From the NCBI RefSeq assembly GCF_001593005.1, contig NZ_LQZQ01000001.1, positions 62,001 through 126,000 of the forward strand: 64,000 bases of DNA, given 5' to 3'. Below the pieces are notes generated by a model. The model saw only the letters and a program-made list of their open reading frames with translations. It had not been told where the DNA came from and searched no databases. Below are positions 45,650 to 54,130 of the stretch, one piece after another. Made by a program: the position numbers and the translations under genes. The stretch comes from Roseivirga ehrenbergii. Lineage in GTDB: Bacteria > Bacteroidota > Bacteroidia > Cytophagales > Cyclobacteriaceae. The first letter of the stretch is position 1; the number at the start of each line of letters is the position of its first letter.

Positions 45650-46876
45650 TTAAACTAATTGCTTAAGAGAATTCTCCAAGGCTCTTTTCGAGATGCCAGT
45701 TTTTGCTGGAGAAAGATCATGTACTTTCTGCAATGCATTTCGAATAATATTGGAAGTATCCTCAAAAATTGCCTCATCTGTTAAGGCAACTCCGCCCTGC
45801 ATAAGATACGCAAAAACACGCGCCATTCCACAGTTGGCAATAAAATCTGGTAGTACCGATAGATTCTCGTCTGCAAACAAGCCAGTAGGGCCAAAGAAAA
45901 TTTCAGGGTCGTTGAACGGTACATTTGCACCGCAAGAAATTACTTCAAGCTTTGATTCGATCATTCGATCTACCTGTGGCTTGGTAATTAATCGAGAAGC
46001 AGCAGCAGGAACAAACACCTCGAAATCTAAGCCCCAAATTTCTTCATTGATTTGATCGAACGGAATCATCTCTTTTGCAACAAGCTGGTTGCCCTTTCTG
46101 TTTAAGAAAAAGGCTTTGACCTCTTCTAAAGAAAAACCTTCTTGTTTCATTACTCCACCTTCACGATCAATAATACCGACCACTTTCACTCCCATTTGAG
46201 CCAAGTAATACCCCGCAGCAGCACCAACATTTCCCCAGCCTTGAATTACAGCTCTCTTCTCTTTGTAGTCACCACCCCAAATTTGGTAGTAACTACGAAT
46301 GGCTTCTGCTACCCCATAGCCCGTAATCATATCGGCTACTTTGTATTTTCTGCTCAAATCAGGCGTGTACTCTGGGTTTTCAATCACCTTGATTACTCCA
46401 TTTCTAAGCTGACCTATGCGATTGATTTTTTGTGCTTCCGTTGGTTTAAAGTGGCCGTTGAAAACACCTTCTTGTGGATGCCAGATGCCTGCTTCTTCCG
46501 TCATGGCAATTACTTCGTGAATTTCATCCACGTTTAAATCACCCCCAGTTCCATAATAGAATTTCAAAAGTGGGCTTACCGCAGCAAACCATCTTTTCAG
46601 AACACCTTCTTTCCTTGGGTCTTGTGGGTCGAAGTTGATGCCTGATTTAGCACCACCAATGGCTGGACCAGAAATGGTGAATTTCACTTCCATAGTTTTA
46701 GCAAGCGATTCTACCTCTCTTTTATTCAAACCCACACGCATACGAGTTCCGCCACCTGCAGCTCCTCCACGCAATGAATTGATCACTACCCAACCTTCGG
46801 CTTCTGTTTCAGAGTCTTTCCACTCAAAAACGATTTCCGGTCTCTTATTTTCAAATTTCGCTAATAGCGCTTCCAT
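45650..46876 (-). CDS. Glu/Leu/Phe/Val-family amino-acid dehydrogenase
   Basis: 408 residues. FEWKDSETEAEGWVVIN and SLRGGAAGGGTRMRVGL begin the dimerisation/substrate domain. SGPAIGGAKSGINFDPQDPR carries the substrate lysine, and VIQGWGNVGAAAGYYLAQMG is the NAD-binding Rossmann loop. YGTGGDLNVDEIHEVI holds the catalytic aspartate. It oxidatively deaminates an amino acid with NAD(P). The exact substrate cannot be read from sequence (Glu and branched-chain types share the fold). The gene is divergent from an Lrp-type regulator and upstream of the tyrosine genes. Confidence 0.9.
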   Translation of the reverse strand: MEALLAKFENKRPEIVFEWKDSETEAEGWVVINSLRGGAAGGGTRMRVGLNKREVESLAKTMEVKFTISGPAIGGAKSGINFDPQDPRKEGVLKRWFAAVSPLLKFYYGTGGDLNVDEIHEVIAMTEEAGIWHPQEGVFNGHFKPTEAQKINRIGQLRNGVIKVIENPEYTPDLSRKYKVADMITGYGVAEAIRSYYQIWGGDYKEKRAVIQGWGNVGAAAGYYLAQMGVKVVGIIDREGGVMKQEGFSLEEVKAFFLNRKGNQLVAKEMIPFDQINEEIWGLDFEVFVPAAASRLITKPQVDRMIESKLEVISCGANVPFNDPEIFFGPTGLFADENLSVLPDFIANCGMARVFAYLMQGGVALTDEAIFEDTSNIIRNALQKVHDLSPAKTGISKRALENSLKQLV

Positions 46877-46905
46877 ATCTCTGTTTTACTAAAGTCAAAT
46901 ACTAC

Positions 46906-46932
46906 CAAATATAGATCACCTTAAACTATCAA
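46906..46932 (-). promoter_or_regulatory. Promoter of the amino-acid dehydrogenase gene
   Basis: On the minus strand TATATTTG (46913-46906) matches the -7 consensus exactly, and TTG (46932-46930) sits 16 bp upstream. The start point would be near 46900, about 25 bases before the ATG at 46876. Confidence 0.55.
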
Positions 46933-47052
46933 AATACCTTTCACCCAAAATGATTTTAATATTCAGACAATTCGAATTTATTTTAATCACTCAATAGAGG
47001 ATTCCACTTTAAAACCACCTAAAAACGAGTATATTTAGAAAATTCCACTTTG

Positions 47053-47511
47053 ATGAAATTAGACGCTACCGACATTCGCATCTTAGAGATTCTACAAGAA
47101 GATGCTCGTATCACTACAAAAGCCCTTGCCGATCAGCTCAACCTTTCTACTACACCAGTCTTCGAGCGAATTAAACGTTTGGAAAGAGAAGGGGTTATTC
47201 GAAAATATGCGGCCTTACTCGATGGTAAAAAACTTGACTTAATGCTCACCGCATTTATTTCTATTTCGCTTACGAAACACAGCCGTATGTACTTAGAAAA
47301 ATTCGTGAATGAAATAAAGGCTTACCCCGAAGTAATGGAATGTTACCACATTGCTGGCAACTTCGATTTTCTTTTAAAAGTGGTGGTAAAAAGCATGGAA
47401 TCATACGAAACCTTTATTCTCACCAAACTCTCTACCACAGCAAATTTAGGTCAAGTACAAAGCTCATTTGTGCTCTCCAAAAACATTCATACTACGGCAT
47501 TTAGTTTTTAG
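47053..47511 (+). CDS. Lrp/AsnC-family transcriptional regulator
   Basis: 152 residues from the ATG at 47053 (the TTG at 47050 adds one residue). The N-terminal HTH reads LDATDIRILEILQEDARITTKALADQ, LSTTPVFERIKRLEREGVI, the standard Lrp pattern. The C-terminal RAM domain (CYHIAGNFDFLLKVVVKSME) binds an amino acid. It is divergent from the amino-acid dehydrogenase gene (176 bp), so it most likely regulates that gene and itself. The repeat ATTCCACTTT at 47001-47010 and 47042-47051 could be an operator. Confidence 0.92.
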   Translation: MKLDATDIRILEILQEDARITTKALADQLNLSTTPVFERIKRLEREGVIRKYAALLDGKKLDLMLTAFISISLTKHSRMYLEKFVNEIKAYPEVMECYHIAGNFDFLLKVVVKSMESYETFILTKLSTTANLGQVQSSFVLSKNIHTTAFSF

Positions 47512-47648
47512 TCCATAATTTACATTCGTCCATATAAGACAAGCACTTCTCCATTTCGTATTCTTTTCTTTCAAATGATTTATCTCAAGTATTTCATTGA
47601 AAACCTATATCTTCAAAACAAAGAACTGTGTTATCAAAAATACTAATC

Positions 47649-48746
47649 ATGAAAAAATTTATTCTATCTCTTTTTGCATTATGCCTTGCCCTAAGTTCTA
47701 CTGCCCAAACATGGACAACAAGTGCTCCCAATATTTATTATACTGGAGGCAATGTTGGGATCGGAACAAACAATCCCGTAAGGGACTTAAGCATTTTAGG
47801 TGCTTCAATCACGCCTTGGGTCAATTTAAGGATAGAAGGAGGCCGTACAGATTACTTTGGAAATACGGGAATTGAGCTTATCTCTCCTAATGCTACTGGA
47901 AATCTTGATATATCATACTATAATGACAAAAGTCTAAACCGAAATTATTACGGACAACCCATAGTTACTGGGGAGGGGTTCGCTCAGATTAGATCTATTG
48001 GGAATTTAGGGATCGGTACATCAGGTAATTATGGTTTATACTTTGGAACTAACAACACTAATGTCATGAGTATATTACCAAATGGCAATATAGGTATTGG
48101 TACAACCACGCCTTCAACAAAACTTGATGTACAAGGAAGTATATTTACCAATGGTATTTTAAAATCATCTAGAAGTGGTGCTGGTGGGGCTCAACTAATA
48201 TTAGAGAACACTTATGGGGTTTCTGAAGACTGGAGGATTCAAGCGGGTATTCCATCCATTGCTGATAACACATTCGCCATTCAAACAATAAGTAATTCCA
48301 CAACCAGACTGGCAATAAAAAACAATGGCTATGTAGGAATAGGCACTACCTCACCTACAGAAAAACTCTCGGTAGACGGCACAGTACTCGCTAAAAAAGT
48401 ACGTGTTTCCACTGCAGGTGCGGATTGGCCAGACTTCGTTTTCGCGCCCAACTTTAAACTAAGAACCCTAAACGAGCTGGAAGCTTATATAAAAGCCAAC
48501 CAACATTTACCCGAAGTACCTTCCGCAAAAGAAGTTGAAGAAAACGGGCTTGATTTGGGTAAGATGGATGCCACCCTGCTGCAAAAAGTGGAGGAGTTGA
48601 CGCTTTACACCATTGAGCAGGAGAAGAAAATTGAGATTTACATTAAAGAGAACTCTGATCTCAAAAAAGAAACCCAACAACTGAAAGCGATGTTCTTAGC
48701 GCTGAAAAAGGAGGTTGAAGCACTAAAAGAAAAGAACAAAGAATAG
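47649..48746 (+). CDS. Secreted fibre-like protein, array member 1
   Basis: 365 residues from the ATG at 47649; the TTG at 47628 precedes the signal peptide. Signal peptide [20 protein letters not shown], then repeated NVGIGTxxP-type motifs ([37 protein letters not shown]) as in beta-helical fibres. The C-terminal module has [20 protein letters not shown] and [18 protein letters not shown], then a coiled-coil tail (KKEVEALKEKNKE) that suggests trimerisation. Bacteroidota proteins with this module are often called tail-fibre-like, but no phage genes are near. Three paralogues follow. Function unknown. Confidence 0.8.
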   Translation: MKKFILSLFALCLALSSTAQTWTTSAPNIYYTGGNVGIGTNNPVRDLSILGASITPWVNLRIEGGRTDYFGNTGIELISPNATGNLDISYYNDKSLNRNYYGQPIVTGEGFAQIRSIGNLGIGTSGNYGLYFGTNNTNVMSILPNGNIGIGTTTPSTKLDVQGSIFTNGILKSSRSGAGGAQLILENTYGVSEDWRIQAGIPSIADNTFAIQTISNSTTRLAIKNNGYVGIGTTSPTEKLSVDGTVLAKKVRVSTAGADWPDFVFAPNFKLRTLNELEAYIKANQHLPEVPSAKEVEENGLDLGKMDATLLQKVEELTLYTIEQEKKIEIYIKENSDLKKETQQLKAMFLALKKEVEALKEKNKE

Positions 48747-48790
48747 CGCTAACACACATCTCACATACCACTTTATTCTTAACGACAAAC

Positions 48791-48838
48791 AGAAGGCCTT
48801 GAATTGATATAAACAATTCAAGACCTTCTTATTTTTTA
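48791..48838 (+). terminator. Terminator after fibre-like gene 1
   Basis: AGAAGGCCTTGAATTG (48791-48806) pairs with CAATTCAAGACCTTCT (48814-48829) apart from one mismatch, followed by TATTTTTTAAT. It separates fibre genes 1 and 2, so gene 2 has its own promoter. Confidence 0.85.
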
Positions 48839-48919
48839 ATGATTCAATAACTATCTTTCTTCTCCAATTTTTCTATAAAGTAAAGTACCTTGACTTTTTT
48901 AATTCAAAACCCCATCACC

Positions 48920-49975
48920 ATGAAAAAATTTATTCTATCTCTTTTTGCATTATGCCTTGCCCTAAGTTCTACTGCCCAAACATGGACGACCAGCGGCTCC
49001 AATATTTATTACAATGGAGGGAACGTGGGAATTGGAATTACATCCCCATGGGCAAAACTACATTTAGGAAGCTCTGGCATATTTGACACTCAAATGACCA
49101 CCACCGGACAGGATTTCCTCATCTTTAGACCAAATTCGATGCCTGGTAACGGAGGTTATTTTGGCGCAATGACTTGGCAAAGTGAAGGCAGAAGGAGAGC
49201 ATCTATAGCTGCAACTCAAGAAAACTCAGATTCCGACTATGTAGGATTGGCTTTTTTTACTCGAGGAACTGACGGACCAGGCCCTTTTTATGAAAGTATG
49301 AGATTAACTCATTCAGGAAACTTGGGTATTGGTACTTCAAATCCTTCAGGTAAGTTTCAAAGCTATATAAGTTCAAGTAGATATTTTGGCCATAATGTGA
49401 ATGGAGCTGATTTATCGGTTTTAAGTGATAACAATTCAGCACCAGTATTTAAAGTAGTCGGGACAGGAAATGCCGATTTGGTGAACATTTTTGACAACTC
49501 ATCAGAAGTATTTACAATCCTTGACGAAGGCAATTTAGGCATCGGTATAACCTCCCCCACTGAAAAATTAGAAGTTAACGGCACCATCCGCTCCAAAAAA
49601 GTAAAGGTTGAAGCTACAAACTGGCCAGATTACGTTTTTGCACCCAACTATAAACTAAGAACCCTAAACGAACTGGAGACCTACATCAAAGCCAACCAAC
49701 ACTTACCTGAAGTACCTTCAGCTAAAGAGGTAGAAAAAAACGGACTTGATCTGGGCAAAATGGATGCTACGCTGCTCCAGAAAGTAGAGGAATTGACGCT
49801 TTACTTGATTGAAGAGAATAAAAGATCTCAGACGCTAGAAGTTAGATATAAGATTTTAGAGAATGAAAATTCAAATCTCAAAACACAAATTTCAAAAGTT
49901 GAAAAGGAGAACCAAGAACTCAGAACCCTATTCATAGAACTGAAAAAGGAAATAGAGTCTCTGAAAAAGCAATAA
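48920..49975 (+). CDS. Secreted fibre-like protein, array member 2
   Basis: 351 residues from the ATG at 48920; the TTG at 48890 is spurious. The first 68 bp are identical to fibre gene 1, including the signal peptide. The middle differs ([34 protein letters not shown]) with [14 protein letters not shown] spacing repeats. The conserved end follows: [18 protein letters not shown], then [20 protein letters not shown] and a heptad coiled coil of about 70 residues to the C-terminus. The C-terminal module is close to genes 3 and 4 at the DNA level, so parts have been exchanged. Role unknown, probably exported and trimeric. Confidence 0.8.
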   Translation: MKKFILSLFALCLALSSTAQTWTTSGSNIYYNGGNVGIGITSPWAKLHLGSSGIFDTQMTTTGQDFLIFRPNSMPGNGGYFGAMTWQSEGRRRASIAATQENSDSDYVGLAFFTRGTDGPGPFYESMRLTHSGNLGIGTSNPSGKFQSYISSSRYFGHNVNGADLSVLSDNNSAPVFKVVGTGNADLVNIFDNSSEVFTILDEGNLGIGITSPTEKLEVNGTIRSKKVKVEATNWPDYVFAPNYKLRTLNELETYIKANQHLPEVPSAKEVEKNGLDLGKMDATLLQKVEELTLYLIEENKRSQTLEVRYKILENENSNLKTQISKVEKENQELRTLFIELKKEIESLKKQ

Positions 49976-49985
49976 TATCAACCTC

Positions 49986-50106
49986 AACCGTCATTCCGAA
50001 CCTGACAACAGGAAGGTGAAGAAATCTGTCCGTTCTGGACTTCAACAGTTTTGAACCTACAGACTCTTTCGGTCTTCCCAAAAAGGAAGACACTCTGAGT
50101 GACGGT
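49986..50106. repeat. Imperfect palindromic intergenic repeat
   Basis: AACCGTCATTC (49986-49996) is complementary, at 9 of 11 positions, to GAGTGACGGTC (50096-50106 region), so the whole gap can fold back. Inside, GTCTTCC/GGAAGAC (50072-50078/50085-50091) makes a perfect 7-bp hairpin. The GTCATTCCGAAC start resembles a dispersed repeat seen in many Bacteroidota. It may also act as a transcription stop between fibre genes 2 and 3. Confidence 0.6.
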
Positions 50107-50154
50107 CATCAACGCTATTAATAATGACAGTCTAAACTCTAAATAAACTCAATT

Positions 50155-51351
50155 ATGAAAAAGATAATCTTCTCACTTCTGGCGCTTTGTGTCGCCAATC
50201 TTGCTCTTGCACAAGGTATTCAGGTTTCTGGCAGCCCTATTTACTACAATGGAGGTACCGTTAATATTGGTGGGTTGAATAACTCAAGCCTTGTTGTTAG
50301 ACATTTAGAAGGAAAAGAAGCTAATACAACTTCCCCAGATCACCTTTACTTAAATTATAATAATGCGAAGGACGTATTTGTTGGCTTTGGAGGGTTAAGC
50401 TCCAATCTTCTTGTAAGTGGATACTTGGGTGTTGGCACTTCTTCGCCAACCTACACTTTGAGTGTTAAAGGTGGACCTCCCAATGCGCAAGGTCTAAATA
50501 TTATGGATGCCAATTCGAGAATTTACTTTGATGGTAGAAGAGCAATGGAGGGGCATAATAATTTAAGTAGACTCGATATTGGAGAGGGTTTCGATAATAT
50601 TCAGCTTATGGGGAATATTGGTATTGGCACCACTGCTCCAAGTGAAAAGTTAGAAATCTTTGATTCGAACACCAGCCCTGGCGTTATTTCGTTGATGAGC
50701 GAACGCAATGACAATTCGTATGTAGATGTAGGTCGAATTAGCGCTAAGCAAAACACTGTTGAAATAGCCAGAATAGGCTTACCAAGGGCTGGCTACACGA
50801 ATAGTGGTTTTTTAACATTTTGGACAAAATCTGATAACAATGCTAATCTGTCTGAAAAAGTACGCATCGATGAAAACGGAAATGTAGGCATCGGCACCAC
50901 CTCCCCCACTGAAAAATTAGAAGTTAACGGCACAATCCGCTCCAAAAAAGTAAAGGTTGAAGCTACGGGTTGGCCAGACTTCGTTTTCGAACCAAACTAT
51001 AAACTAAGAACCCTAAACGAGCTGGAAGCTTATATAAAAACCAACCAACACTTACCCGAAGTACCTTCCGCAAAAGAAGTTGAAGAAAACGGCCTTGATT
51101 TAGGTAAAATGGATGCTACATTGTTACAGAAAGTGGAAGAGTTGACGCTTTACATCATTGAGCAAGACAAGAGTCAGAAGACATTAGATATTAGACAAGA
51201 GAAGTTAGACGCTAAGAACCTACAACTCGAGAAAGAAAACCGAGAACTCAAAACTACACTCCAAAAAGTATTAAAAAGAATCGAAAAACTTGAATCTGCT
51301 GACATCTCCCCTGTGGGGAGGACGAGTGGGACTAAAACCAACAACCATTAA
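50155..51351 (+). CDS. Secreted fibre-like protein, array member 3
   Basis: 398 residues. Signal peptide [20 protein letters not shown], close to that of gene 4 but not to genes 1-2. [14 protein letters not shown], then [17 protein letters not shown] lead to the common C-terminal module [38 protein letters not shown], then a coiled coil. The last residues ([17 protein letters not shown]) are unlike the other members and are encoded by a CTCCCC-TGT-GGGGAG palindrome (51306-51320), so the C-terminus looks repeat-derived. Ends 12 bp before gene 4, so genes 3 and 4 are probably co-transcribed. Confidence 0.8.
   Translation: MKKIIFSLLALCVANLALAQGIQVSGSPIYYNGGTVNIGGLNNSSLVVRHLEGKEANTTSPDHLYLNYNNAKDVFVGFGGLSSNLLVSGYLGVGTSSPTYTLSVKGGPPNAQGLNIMDANSRIYFDGRRAMEGHNNLSRLDIGEGFDNIQLMGNIGIGTTAPSEKLEIFDSNTSPGVISLMSERNDNSYVDVGRISAKQNTVEIARIGLPRAGYTNSGFLTFWTKSDNNANLSEKVRIDENGNVGIGTTSPTEKLEVNGTIRSKKVKVEATGWPDFVFEPNYKLRTLNELEAYIKTNQHLPEVPSAKEVEENGLDLGKMDATLLQKVEELTLYIIEQDKSQKTLDIRQEKLDAKNLQLEKENRELKTTLQKVLKRIEKLESADISPVGRTSGTKTNNH
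51306..51320. repeat. REP-like palindrome inside fibre gene 3
   Basis: CTCCCC and GGGGAG flank TGT, a perfect 6-bp-arm hairpin. It is in frame and encodes part of the C-terminal tail of the fibre-like protein. Its style resembles the REP-like units at 1974-2180 only in general form. Confidence 0.55.
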
Positions 51352-51363
51352 ATAACCTCAATT

Positions 51364-52542
51364 ATGAAAAAAATAATCTTATCATTTCTGGCGCTTTGTG
51401 TCGCCAATTTTGCTTTTGCACAATGGACTACCAGTGTACCCAATATTTATTATACGGGAGGGAATGTTGGGATTGGTACCGCAAGTCCAACTGCCTTACT
51501 GGAGCTACAGAACGGACAACAACAGATGAGATTTTTGACAGGCATTAACACAAGTGGTTATATGCTCGATATTGGCGTTAACGATAATGGCGTGAATTTC
51601 CATAACAACTCTGTAGGTAGAGGATATAATTTTACAAATGCAGCAAGCGATCACCTACTCACAATTAAAAGTAATGGTAACATTGGAATGGGCACAACTT
51701 CACCCTCGGCAAAATTACATCTAACCAACGGATCACAAGATATCAGACTCCTCACTGGCACCAATACAAGTGGTTATATGCTCGATATTGGCGTTAACGA
51801 TAATGGCGTGAATTTCCATAACAACTCTGTAGGTAGAGGATATAATTTTACAAATGCAGCAAGCGATCACCTACTCACGATTAAAAGTAATGGTGACATT
51901 GGAATTGGTACAACATCTCCAACATATGGAAAACTAGATGTCAATGGAATAATTGCATCTTCTAAACTTGGGCAAGGCGACCCTAGCACAAATTATGATG
52001 TAGGCACCAGAATTGCACTCAATGGTGCAAATGTAAACCCTTATGCCATTGGACTTGGTGCTAATGATGATGACAGGTACCCAATGTGGTTTCAAACAGG
52101 AACGATTAATGGTGGTGGATTTGAATGGTTTATCGGAACATCTGAAAAGATGAGAATTGATAAACAGGGCAACCTAGGCATCGGCACCACCTCTCCCAAC
52201 GAAAAACTAGAAGTTAACGGCACCATCCGTTCCAAAAAAGTAAAAGTTGAAGCTTCTCCTTGGCCAGACTTCGTTTTCGCGCCCAACTTTAAACTAAGAA
52301 CTTTAAACGAGCTGGAAGCTTACATCAAAGCCAACCAACATTTACCTGAAGTACCTTCTGCCAAAGAAGTAGAAGAAAACGGTCTTGATTTGGGCAAAAT
52401 GGATGCTGCCCTGCTGCAAAAAGTAGAGGAGTTAACTTTGTATTTGATTGAAATGAACAAAACTCAAATACAGCTTATCGAAGAAATGGAGATGCTAAAG
52501 AAAGAAAATACAGCGCTGAAAAAAAGCATGAAGAATAATTAG
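51364..52542 (+). CDS. Secreted fibre-like protein, array member 4, with internal duplication
   Basis: 392 residues. Signal peptide [35 protein letters not shown] opens the fibre region. Two 72-residue repeats follow, each with [17 protein letters not shown] and [15 protein letters not shown], starting near residues 63 and 135. A variable segment ([14 protein letters not shown]) precedes the shared end [40 protein letters not shown] and a shorter coiled coil. A 216-bp duplication explains the repeats. A bidirectional terminator follows. Function is unknown; probably an exported trimeric fibre. Confidence 0.8.
   Translation: MKKIILSFLALCVANFAFAQWTTSVPNIYYTGGNVGIGTASPTALLELQNGQQQMRFLTGINTSGYMLDIGVNDNGVNFHNNSVGRGYNFTNAASDHLLTIKSNGNIGMGTTSPSAKLHLTNGSQDIRLLTGTNTSGYMLDIGVNDNGVNFHNNSVGRGYNFTNAASDHLLTIKSNGDIGIGTTSPTYGKLDVNGIIASSKLGQGDPSTNYDVGTRIALNGANVNPYAIGLGANDDDRYPMWFQTGTINGGGFEWFIGTSEKMRIDKQGNLGIGTTSPNEKLEVNGTIRSKKVKVEASPWPDFVFAPNFKLRTLNELEAYIKANQHLPEVPSAKEVEENGLDLGKMDAALLQKVEELTLYLIEMNKTQIQLIEEMEMLKKENTALKKSMKNN
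51550..51981 (+). repeat. 216-bp tandem duplication within fibre gene 4
   Basis: Copies start at 51550 and 51766, exactly 216 bp (72 codons) apart. The first about 110 bp of each are identical, with only a few substitutions in the next 50 bp. The second half of the downstream unit diverges, so the similarity fades toward about 51925. The duplication is in frame and recent. Confidence 0.8.
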
Positions 52543-52557
52543 ATAGGTATAGTCATT

Positions 52558-52602
52558 AGCAAAGCATACTATTACCAAATCTAATTAGAACTATGCTTTG
52601 CT
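52558..52602. terminator. Bidirectional terminator between fibre array and hemN
   Basis: AGCAAAGCATA (52558-52568) and TATGCTTTGCT (52592-52602) form a perfect 11-bp stem with a 23-base loop. It lies between the stops of convergent genes, 16 bp after fibre gene 4 and 20 bp before the hemN end. Confidence 0.7.
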
Positions 52603-52621
52603 CCACCCTATTTAATGAAAA

Positions 52622-53965
52622 TTACACCGCTTGACTGAATAGTTTGTTCCCACTTTGTGGTTCGTAATATTCATCAAAAAGCGCACAGATATTTCTGAGG
52701 AACATCATACCCTTTTTGGTCACTTGGTAGTTGAGGCAGAAGCGCTCAATTAAACCTTCATCTACCATTTGATTGAAAGCGGTATATTTTTCAGAATTAA
52801 GTTCGAGCACATTGCGCATTTGAATACGGGCACTGCAAGCAATATCGAGAATCAATTTCTTAGCTTCCATTTCAGGGACGGTCATCAAATGACCTTTGAA
52901 CATTGGAAATTCTCCAGCCTCAACTTTTGCTCTATAGCCTTCTACAGACTTCACATTTTGCGCATATGCCACGCCAATATCAGATATTGAAGATACTCCC
53001 AAACCAATCATAAAATTAGTTCTAGATTCGGTATAACCCATAAAATTACGATGCAGCCTTCCTTTACTTCTGGCTTGGCAAAGAGGATCTTCAGGCAAAG
53101 CAAAATGATCCATCCCAATGGCTTGATATCCCATATCTAGCAACAAGGCCTGACCAAGCATATTCAGTTTGTGCTTTTCTTCTCCCTGAGGAATATTTTC
53201 TTCAGAATAAGCCCTTTGGCCTGGCTTTGCCCAAGGCACATGCGCATAACTGTAAAAAGCAATGCGGTCGGGCATAAAGGTTTTTACTACATCCATGGTC
53301 TGCTTGATGCCATAAATGGTTTGAAAAGGAAGGCCGTAAATCAGGTCAAAATTCACGGAAGTATATCCAATTTCTCTGGCTGCTTTGGTTACCTTTTCAA
53401 TATTTTCTAAAGGCTGTAGTCGATTAATGGCTTTTTGTACTTTAAAATCTACATCCTGCACACCATAACTTACACGGGTAAAACCGACTTCGTAAAGTGC
53501 TACCAAATGTTCGTAAGTGGTATTGTTTGGGTGACCTTCAAAACTGAATTGATAATCGGGGTGAACATCTACCGTATCGAGGATGGACTCCATTAAGTAC
53601 CGTAAGTTTTCAGGAGAGAAAAACGTTGGAGTTCCTCCGCCTAAATGTATTTCTCTTACCAGCGGTTTTTCACCAAAAAGGTCTAAGTATAACTTCCACT
53701 CTTTGAGTAAAGATTCGATATAAGGTAATTCTACCTTATGATTGATCGTAATACGCGTATTGCAACCACAATAAGTACAGAGGGATTCACAATAAGGTAA
53801 GTGAAGATATAAGCTTATTCCTTCTTCTTTTGTTTGCTGAAAAGAAGCTTTCAACCGCCCTTTATATTCCTCAAGTTGAAAAGCGTTTACATCCCAAGCC
53901 GGCACTGTTGGGTAACTGGTGTATCTTGGAACTGGCACATCGTATTTCTTCACTAAATCAATCAT
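52622..53965 (-). CDS. hemN: Oxygen-independent coproporphyrinogen III oxidase
   Basis: 447 residues, full HemN length. LPYCESLCTYCGCNTRI holds the radical-SAM CxxxCxxC cluster. IHLGGGTPTFFSPENLRYLM, FEGHPNNTTYEHL, YGVQDVDFKVQKAINRLQ and the C-terminal QSGNKLFSQAV region follow the HemN order. The enzyme decarboxylates coproporphyrinogen III to protoporphyrinogen IX without oxygen. Its start overlaps ccoS by 8 bp, making it the last gene of the Fnr-linked transcript. Heme production under low oxygen fits the cbb3-assembly neighbours. Confidence 0.96.
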   Translation of the reverse strand: MIDLVKKYDVPVPRYTSYPTVPAWDVNAFQLEEYKGRLKASFQQTKEEGISLYLHLPYCESLCTYCGCNTRITINHKVELPYIESLLKEWKLYLDLFGEKPLVREIHLGGGTPTFFSPENLRYLMESILDTVDVHPDYQFSFEGHPNNTTYEHLVALYEVGFTRVSYGVQDVDFKVQKAINRLQPLENIEKVTKAAREIGYTSVNFDLIYGLPFQTIYGIKQTMDVVKTFMPDRIAFYSYAHVPWAKPGQRAYSEENIPQGEEKHKLNMLGQALLLDMGYQAIGMDHFALPEDPLCQARSKGRLHRNFMGYTESRTNFMIGLGVSSISDIGVAYAQNVKSVEGYRAKVEAGEFPMFKGHLMTVPEMEAKKLILDIACSARIQMRNVLELNSEKYTAFNQMVDEGLIERFCLNYQVTKKGMMFLRNICALFDEYYEPQSGNKLFSQAV

Positions 53966-54128
53966 TTTTGGCCTCCTTTTCTTTTTTCACGCGGTCTTCA
54001 AACAGCATTCTCACAGAAGGCGAATAAGTGTCATCGAACTGCCCAGATTTAACTGCCCAGAAAAAGGCGGTTAAAAACGCAATAGCGACAACCAAACTGA
54101 CCAATATGAGCACGAGAATGACCGACAT
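53958..54128 (-). CDS. ccoS: cbb3-type cytochrome oxidase assembly protein CcoS
   Basis: 56 residues, too short for a length-filtered gene search. Translating the minus strand from the ATG at 54128 gives MSVILVLILVSLVVAIAF (membrane helix), FFWAVKSGQFDD and then YSPSVRMLFED, with a charged tail. The W-A-x-K-x-G-Q-F/Y-D-D motif is the CcoS signature. CcoS helps insert heme and copper into the cbb3 catalytic subunit. The start is 2 bp after the ccoI stop and the end overlaps hemN by 8 bp. No ccoNOP structural genes are in the window. Confidence 0.9.
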   Translation of the reverse strand: MSVILVLILVSLVVAIAFLTAFFWAVKSGQFDDTYSPSVRMLFEDRVKKEKEAKND

Positions 54129-54130
54129 AT

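Noticed and set aside
47649-52542. Prophage or tail-fibre locus
   Set aside because: The four proteins have Sec signal peptides and no capsid, terminase, tail or integrase genes are nearby. No S74-type self-cleavage chaperone motif was found.
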